8,635 nt of DNA, taken from positions 1 through 8,635 of the forward strand of contig CANMGM010000089.1 of assembly GCA_947497195.1 (NCBI GenBank), written 5' to 3'. This document shows positions 4,990 through 8,635 of the stretch, piece after piece (the first letter of the stretch is position 1; each line of letters opens with the position of its first letter). Both the position numbers and the translations under genes were made by a program. Under the pieces are notes generated by a model, which made no database searches, was not told the origin of the DNA, and was given only the letters and a program-made list of their open reading frames with translations. The DNA comes from Bacteroidota bacterium. GTDB lineage: Bacteria > Bacteroidota > Bacteroidia > M30B66.

Positions 4990-7836
4990 TTAGTTCCTTT
5001 TGCTGACGTACGAACGACTAATCTTGCCGCTTATTTCCATTTCGAGGATGTAAATTCCCTCGCTGTAATCTTCGAGCGACATTGTATTTGCATGTTGCAG
5101 GCGCTCTAAAACACGACCCGTTGCATCATAAATTGTTAGCAGGTCGACCGTAAGCGAAAGATTTATATGTCCCAAAGTGGGATTTGGATAAGCTCTAACG
5201 ATAGGTGGTTGATGGGCTAATGACATTCCGGTCGAGTTAGCATCCACAAAAACAGAATCGGTAACAATGCACCCAGATGCATCACTTATACTTATCTGAT
5301 ACCATCCTGTACTTAAATAGACCGCAGTAGCTTCATTTTGGCTGTTGGGATCATTCCACGTAAACGCATAGGGCGGTGTGCCTCCTGAAACCGATGCGCT
5401 TGCTGAACCCGAAAAAGTATTCGCCGTCAATTCAGGTGTAGAAATTAAAACAGCAGTTAAAGGCTCTGGCTCCTGAATCGTAACTGGAATAATCGCACTT
5501 TGGCATCCAACTGCATCCTCAATTCTGAGCAAATAAACGCCCGGGGCAAATGTATTTTCGAGGTTAGGAGTCGTGTTGCCATTTACAATCCATGTATACG
5601 GAGTTACGCCACCGGTCGCATTAACCGAAATGCTTCCGTCTGCCATTCCCGAACAACTTGTTTGAATTCCCAGTGCAGATAGATTGAGTGGTTCGGGATT
5701 TTCAAAACCAAATGTAAGCGTGTCTGTACATCCGCGAACATCTGTTACAATCACTTCGTAAATTCCAGCAGCGAGGTTCGATAATGTACTTGAGCTTGAG
5801 CCGGTTGACCATTCGTAACTAAGTGGAGGATACAGTGTCGATGGAATTAAATCAATTCCCGCTGTCGAAGATCCGGCACATGAAATTTCTGTTGTTACAA
5901 CATCTTCAATAGCAGATGGCGCCGCAGTTATGAATACCGAATCGGTTACTTCACATCCATCGGGATGGTAAATGGTAACTGTGCTCCAACCCTCAGGCAA
6001 TGCGGAGTTTGTTTTTGCAGTGGCTCCATTGTCCCATAAAAATGTACATGTACTGAACATGCATTGGCAGCCCGATGAGTTTATCGTGGCTGTTCCATTG
6101 ATTCCTCCAGGGCAAGTTGGCGGCATCGTTCCTCCAAAGGAAACTACGTATGGATCTTGAAGCGAGTAGCTTACCTCCTCATAGCATCCCGAGTTGTTCA
6201 CAATCCGAAGGCTATAATTTCCGGCTGGGATATTTCCGAGCACCTGCGTTGTAGCGCCGTTCGACCATAAAAATGTATATGCATTCGACGGAACCGTAAG
6301 CGAGGGATTAATCGAGCCATTTTCCAATCCATTGCAAGTCGGATTAATGGTTGTAGCTCCATTGCTCAGCGAACCGAAACCGCAATTCATGGGTAAAAAG
6401 GTATAATGCCCGTCTCCTTGAGTTCCCATGTAAGCTCCCCAGGCGACGCCAGCATTGGGTATTACCGAGTTCAATGTGTATTTCCGCAAACTTACGCCTT
6501 TGATACCTGTTGGATTTAGACTATCGCGACGCGTCAGTGTTAAAAGCTCCACCGAAGCGTCGTTGTTTATGTCTGCAATCAAAGGTGTTGACGCAAGATT
6601 TACTCCTGCTATAGGCGCTATAAGTTCCTGCATTGAATTGTCGAGGAAGTTGATAGAAAGCACTGTGTTCCGAAAACAGCCATTTGAGAAGCTGTTCGTA
6701 GATACAATGGCTTCATCCAAACCATCGTTGTTCAAATCCACCGCATTAGCAGAGGCAAAGTGGATCGACCCCAAGCTATCAATGAAATGAACAGAGCCAT
6801 CTTCACCGTCGAGCATTACTTGGTAAAAATCGCTGTATGAAGGTGCTTCACCTTTGTATAAAACGGAAAAAGCATCGGTGTGCAAACTGCCTGTAAAATT
6901 TCCAAGTGCAATTGCCGAACTCGACTCTGCACCTGGAAAATTGGTCATCCAACGTGTGCTTAACGATGCTCCATCTATGCAATGAATTGTTCCGCTGTAG
7001 CCTTGAATGAAAATTTTCCATGTGCCGTTGGTTTCCTTCACAACAGACGCCGGAGCTATAAATCCAAGTTCTGAATCTTCTGCAAGCATAGTGCTCGAAG
7101 CCAGTGACCCCTGTAAAAAGTTACTTAATCTACACGCATAAAAATGTCCACCAAGCGTTTCGCCGCCGGTTCCGAAAAAAATGAATGGATTATTATCGTT
7201 CCAAACATCGGCGACAACGGGTGAACAATAAATTTCGGCGCTATCGGGAACAACAGATTGTGTGATGAGACTTCCGTTTGATGCATCAAGTAGCATTATT
7301 TGTCCAGGCGGTCGGTCTGTGTCCCAAACCGGAGCTGCATGATCGCCTCCATTGCTAACAAGAATGTCGTTGATACCATCGTTGGTTACATCATTCACAA
7401 AGCAGGGATTGTAAAAGTTATACAAACCGCTATCGGCGGGATTCACGTTGTATGGAAAGTAATCCCAAAGCAATTCCCCGTTTGCTCCATTTATTGCGAG
7501 CATTTGGGCCTGACGACCTGTGATGAAAACATCAGGTACATTGTCGTTAGTAATATCTTGAAATACAGCACTTCCAAAAACTTCATTGCGTGCAGGTCTT
7601 TTCCAAAGCAGAGTTCCATTTGATCCGTTCACTGCAATAATTCCATTGGTGCTGCCAGATCCATCCAATCCGGCTCCAAAAACAATATCTCCAATCCCAT
7701 CATTGTTTAAATCGGCCATTCGCGCCGACGATAAATTGGCTGTTGAGTCGATGGAATATATCCAGTCGGGGTTTTGTGCAGTTACTTGTCCAACAAGGAA
7801 AAGTGTAAAAATCAGATAATAACATATAGATTTCAT
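4990..7836 (-). CDS. Secreted beta-propeller and SprB-repeat protein with T9SS type A sorting domain
   Basis: A 948-residue exported protein of unknown specific function. Residues 1-21 are a signal peptide (MKS, a hydrophobic core, then VTAQ before NPDW). The N-terminal half carries seven FG-GAP/VCBS-like segments with Asp/Asn-rich calcium-loop motifs: DLNNDGIGD (42), DITNDNVPD (94), DVTNDGIND (149), DVWNDNNPF (210), a degenerate one near 312, DLNNDGLDE (367) and DINNDASVE (422). Seven repeats fit a closed seven-bladed propeller. Residues 494-864 are five SprB/Ig-like repeats. The last 70 residues (RAYPNPTLGHINLS, IYDATGRVLE, YSEGIYILEMEISGK) are a T9SS type A sorting domain, so the protein should cross the outer membrane and be released or attached to the surface with the tail cut off. 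Start at ATG 7836, since the upstream ATG at 7860 would precede the promoter and bury the signal peptide. An adhesin or a carbohydrate- or matrix-binding role is a guess. Confidence 0.9.
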   Translation of the reverse strand: MKSICYYLIFTLFLVGQVTAQNPDWIYSIDSTANLSSARMADLNNDGIGDIVFGAGLDGSGSTNGIIAVNGSNGTLLWKRPARNEVFGSAVFQDITNDNVPDVFITGRQAQMLAINGANGELLWDYFPYNVNPADSGLYNFYNPCFVNDVTNDGINDILVSNGGDHAAPVWDTDRPPGQIMLLDASNGSLITQSVVPDSAEIYCSPVVADVWNDNNPFIFFGTGGETLGGHFYACRLSNFLQGSLASSTMLAEDSELGFIAPASVVKETNGTWKIFIQGYSGTIHCIDGASLSTRWMTNFPGAESSSAIALGNFTGSLHTDAFSVLYKGEAPSYSDFYQVMLDGEDGSVHFIDSLGSIHFASANAVDLNNDGLDEAIVSTNSFSNGCFRNTVLSINFLDNSMQELIAPIAGVNLASTPLIADINNDASVELLTLTRRDSLNPTGIKGVSLRKYTLNSVIPNAGVAWGAYMGTQGDGHYTFLPMNCGFGSLSNGATTINPTCNGLENGSINPSLTVPSNAYTFLWSNGATTQVLGNIPAGNYSLRIVNNSGCYEEVSYSLQDPYVVSFGGTMPPTCPGGINGTATINSSGCQCMFSTCTFLWDNGATAKTNSALPEGWSTVTIYHPDGCEVTDSVFITAAPSAIEDVVTTEISCAGSSTAGIDLIPSTLYPPLSYEWSTGSSSSTLSNLAAGIYEVIVTDVRGCTDTLTFGFENPEPLNLSALGIQTSCSGMADGSISVNATGGVTPYTWIVNGNTTPNLENTFAPGVYLLRIEDAVGCQSAIIPVTIQEPEPLTAVLISTPELTANTFSGSASASVSGGTPPYAFTWNDPNSQNEATAVYLSTGWYQISISDASGCIVTDSVFVDANSTGMSLAHQPPIVRAYPNPTLGHINLSLTVDLLTIYDATGRVLERLQHANTMSLEDYSEGIYILEMEISGKISRSYVSKRN
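4993..5208 (-). other. T9SS type A C-terminal sorting domain
   Basis: Residues 877-948 of the propeller protein. The signature runs YPNP at the entry (882-885), hydrophobic strand NLSLTVDLLTIYDATGRVL, then GIYILEMEISGKISRSYVSKRN at the end, matching the pattern YPNP...iyd..Gr.v...GiYil.i...g. This tail directs export through the type IX machinery in Bacteroidota. The basic end SKRN takes the place of the common K-lipid-type ending. Confidence 0.88.
5245..6357 (-). repeat. Five tandem SprB/Ig-like protein repeats
   Basis: Residues 494-560, 562-638, 640-714, 716-789 and 791-864 of the propeller protein repeat a pattern: Cys-x-G-x-x-x-G-S/T-I near the start, then T/Y-x-W-S/N-x-G in the middle, L-x-x-G-x-Y-x-v-x-V/I-x-D/N-x-x-G-C-x-x-x, and E/D-P-x-P at the joint. 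They are degenerate at the protein level, with no long identical DNA tracts seen, so they look old. In four of them the first and last Cys are 50-53 residues apart (501/551, 575/628, 653/703, 728/778), suggesting one disulfide per repeat. The fifth repeat lacks the first Cys and keeps Cys856. Confidence 0.75.
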
Positions 7837-7841
7837 AGCCT

Positions 7842-7874
7842 CAAAGATATGGCATTCCAATTTTATTTATCCAA
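7842..7874 (-). promoter_or_regulatory. CFB-type promoter of the propeller/T9SS protein gene
   Basis: On the minus strand TTG at 7874-7872 is followed after 22 bases by TATCTTTG (7849-7842), an exact match to the Bacteroidota TTG-N17-23-TAnnTTTG promoter. The last G is six bases before the A of ATG 7836, so transcription would start at or next to the start codon. The promoter lies in the 59-base gap after the S74-domain gene, so the propeller gene can be transcribed separately from it. Confidence 0.55.
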
Positions 7875-7895
7875 CCTTAGTGCTTAGAGAAGCTT

Positions 7896-8635
7896 TTATT
7901 TTGAGCTAGTTGAGATTGCATTTAGTCGGTTTTCAAGTTCCTGTATGCGTTTATCCTGCTCTTTAATAATTTCCAAAAGCATCACAGGCAATCTGTCGTA
8001 AAAAACGGAATACGGCTCCATCGTATTGGGATCTGTAATTTCATTTCCGTTGGAATCCTTCGCTACTAGTCCCGTATTTCCAATCCATTCACGTGCAGGG
8101 CCATACACGACCAGTTCCGGCACGACCAGCTCAACATCTTCAGCGATGAGTCCTATTTCTTTTTGCCCGCCCAGTTGCGGCTTCAGTTGATACGAAACGG
8201 GCTTTAAGGCAAAAATTCGGTCTTTATCTACTTTCAACGGTTGAACATTTTCTTTTACTTTTATTGTCGACGATTGAGGACGCAATTCTCCGCTCGAAGT
8301 ACGTATCATTACTGTCCCGCTTCCGCTTGTGCTGCTTCCCTGTATAAAATTTCCTGCTGTATGAATATCTCCGTTGCTCCGCACTCCACCCGCATCGGGT
8401 GTATTTGTTGTTCCAATGCGAAGTGATCCGTTCAGGTAGCTGTCTCCATCCACCTGCAGATCATATGTCGTTGAACTAATACTGCCTATACGTAATCTGC
8501 CTGCAATATTGCTGGTTGTTGAAGTTCCGTTTACCAATAGCCCTTCTGTGCCAATCGTTAAATCGTGAAACAGGGATGGTGAATTGGTGCCAACACCTAC
8601 GTAGCCTGTATTGGTAATCCAAATAGCGTCGGTAC
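7896..8635 (-). CDS. Surface fibre-like protein with C-terminal peptidase S74 intramolecular chaperone domain (partial, 5' end outside window)
   Basis: The reading frame stays open to the right edge, so only the C-terminal 246 or so residues are seen and the true start is outside. The visible N-terminal part reads WITNTGYVGVGTNSPS and continues with RLRIGSI and SLRIGTTNTPDAGGV, the V/I-G-x-G-T-x-x-P repeats usual in Bacteroidota relatives of phage tail-spike stalks. Then comes an S74 (endosialidase-type chaperone) domain: SSTIKVKENVQPL, then IFALKPVSYQLKP, then EIGLIAEDVELVVPELV, then SVFYDRLPVMLLEIIKEQDKRIQELENRL, the last part a coiled coil expected to trimerise. Such domains guide trimer folding and then usually cut themselves off. 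The Ser at 8268-8270 and the Lys at 8253-8255 have the spacing of the known Ser-Lys pair. A TTG at 8537 is an internal codon, not a start. No T9SS tail is present. Confidence 0.87.
   Translation of the reverse strand, partial: TDAIWITNTGYVGVGTNSPSLFHDLTIGTEGLLVNGTSTTSNIAGRLRIGSISSTTYDLQVDGDSYLNGSLRIGTTNTPDAGGVRSNGDIHTAGNFIQGSSTSGSGTVMIRTSSGELRPQSSTIKVKENVQPLKVDKDRIFALKPVSYQLKPQLGGQKEIGLIAEDVELVVPELVVYGPAREWIGNTGLVAKDSNGNEITDPNTMEPYSVFYDRLPVMLLEIIKEQDKRIQELENRLNAISTSSK

Noticed and set aside
5245..6357. Gliding adhesin SprB itself
   Set aside because: Only five SprB-type repeats in a 948-residue protein with a propeller; SprB is several thousand residues long and organised differently.
6455..6790. 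Plus-strand open frame of 111 codons opposite the propeller gene
   Set aside because: Antisense to FG-GAP segments that are clearly coding; no promoter or family signature.
7837..7860. Upstream ATG for the propeller protein (eight more residues)
   Set aside because: The extension crosses the TATCTTTG element and precedes a typical signal peptide that starts at MKS.
7877..7897. GCTT/AAGC hairpin as terminator of the S74 gene
   Set aside because: Only four base pairs and no following T-run on the minus strand.
7896..8635. Prophage tail fibre gene
   Set aside because: The S74 domain is common in chromosomal Bacteroidota surface proteins, and no other phage gene is visible. The right flank is unseen, so this is not fully excluded.

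Overview
The window looks like chromosomal DNA of a Bacteroidota (CFB-group) bacterium, probably near the Flavobacteriales. Four things point there: a bamD - rpb6/omega - coaBC - porD gene order, a protein with a type IX secretion (T9SS) C-terminal sorting domain and SprB-type repeats, CFB-style promoter elements (TAnnTTTG) in front of three genes, and starts without clear Shine-Dalgarno sequences. Assignment below phylum is inference.

Left to right: positions 1-334 are AT-rich and carry no gene I can support, only a perfect 7-bp hairpin (109-127) that may end the leftward operon. From 3573 down to 335 runs a tight minus-strand operon: bamD (outer-membrane assembly lipoprotein), an omega/Rpb6-like RNA polymerase subunit, coaBC (coenzyme A synthesis) and porD (DUF4835, T9SS-associated). 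The ends overlap or are separated by only a few bases, so the four are probably co-transcribed and partly translationally coupled. A divergent intergenic region (3574-3712) holds a -7 element for each direction. To its right lies a plus-strand PLP-dependent alpha-oxoamine synthase (3713-4954), best read as a serine-palmitoyltransferase-like or cysteate-acyltransferase-like enzyme that would make a sphingoid or sulfonolipid (capnine) base.

The right half is two minus-strand surface-protein genes. The larger (4990-7836, 948 aa) is a secreted protein with a signal peptide, seven FG-GAP/VCBS-like segments (a likely seven-bladed beta-propeller), five SprB/Ig-like repeats with regularly spaced cysteines, and a T9SS type A sorting domain. 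Upstream of it, and running off the right edge, is the 3' part of a gene for a repeat-rich protein ending in a peptidase S74 intramolecular chaperone domain and a coiled coil.

Taken together the window is mostly about the cell envelope: beta-barrel assembly (BamD), a T9SS accessory protein (PorD), a probable T9SS client, a probable envelope-lipid enzyme, and a self-processing surface fibre. I do not see an undescribed defence or mobile system. The most interesting signals are two -7 elements placed so close to their start codons that the mRNAs should be leaderless, the cysteine ladder in the repeat protein, a conserved Ser-Lys pair in the S74 domain, and substitutions at normally conserved CoaC positions.
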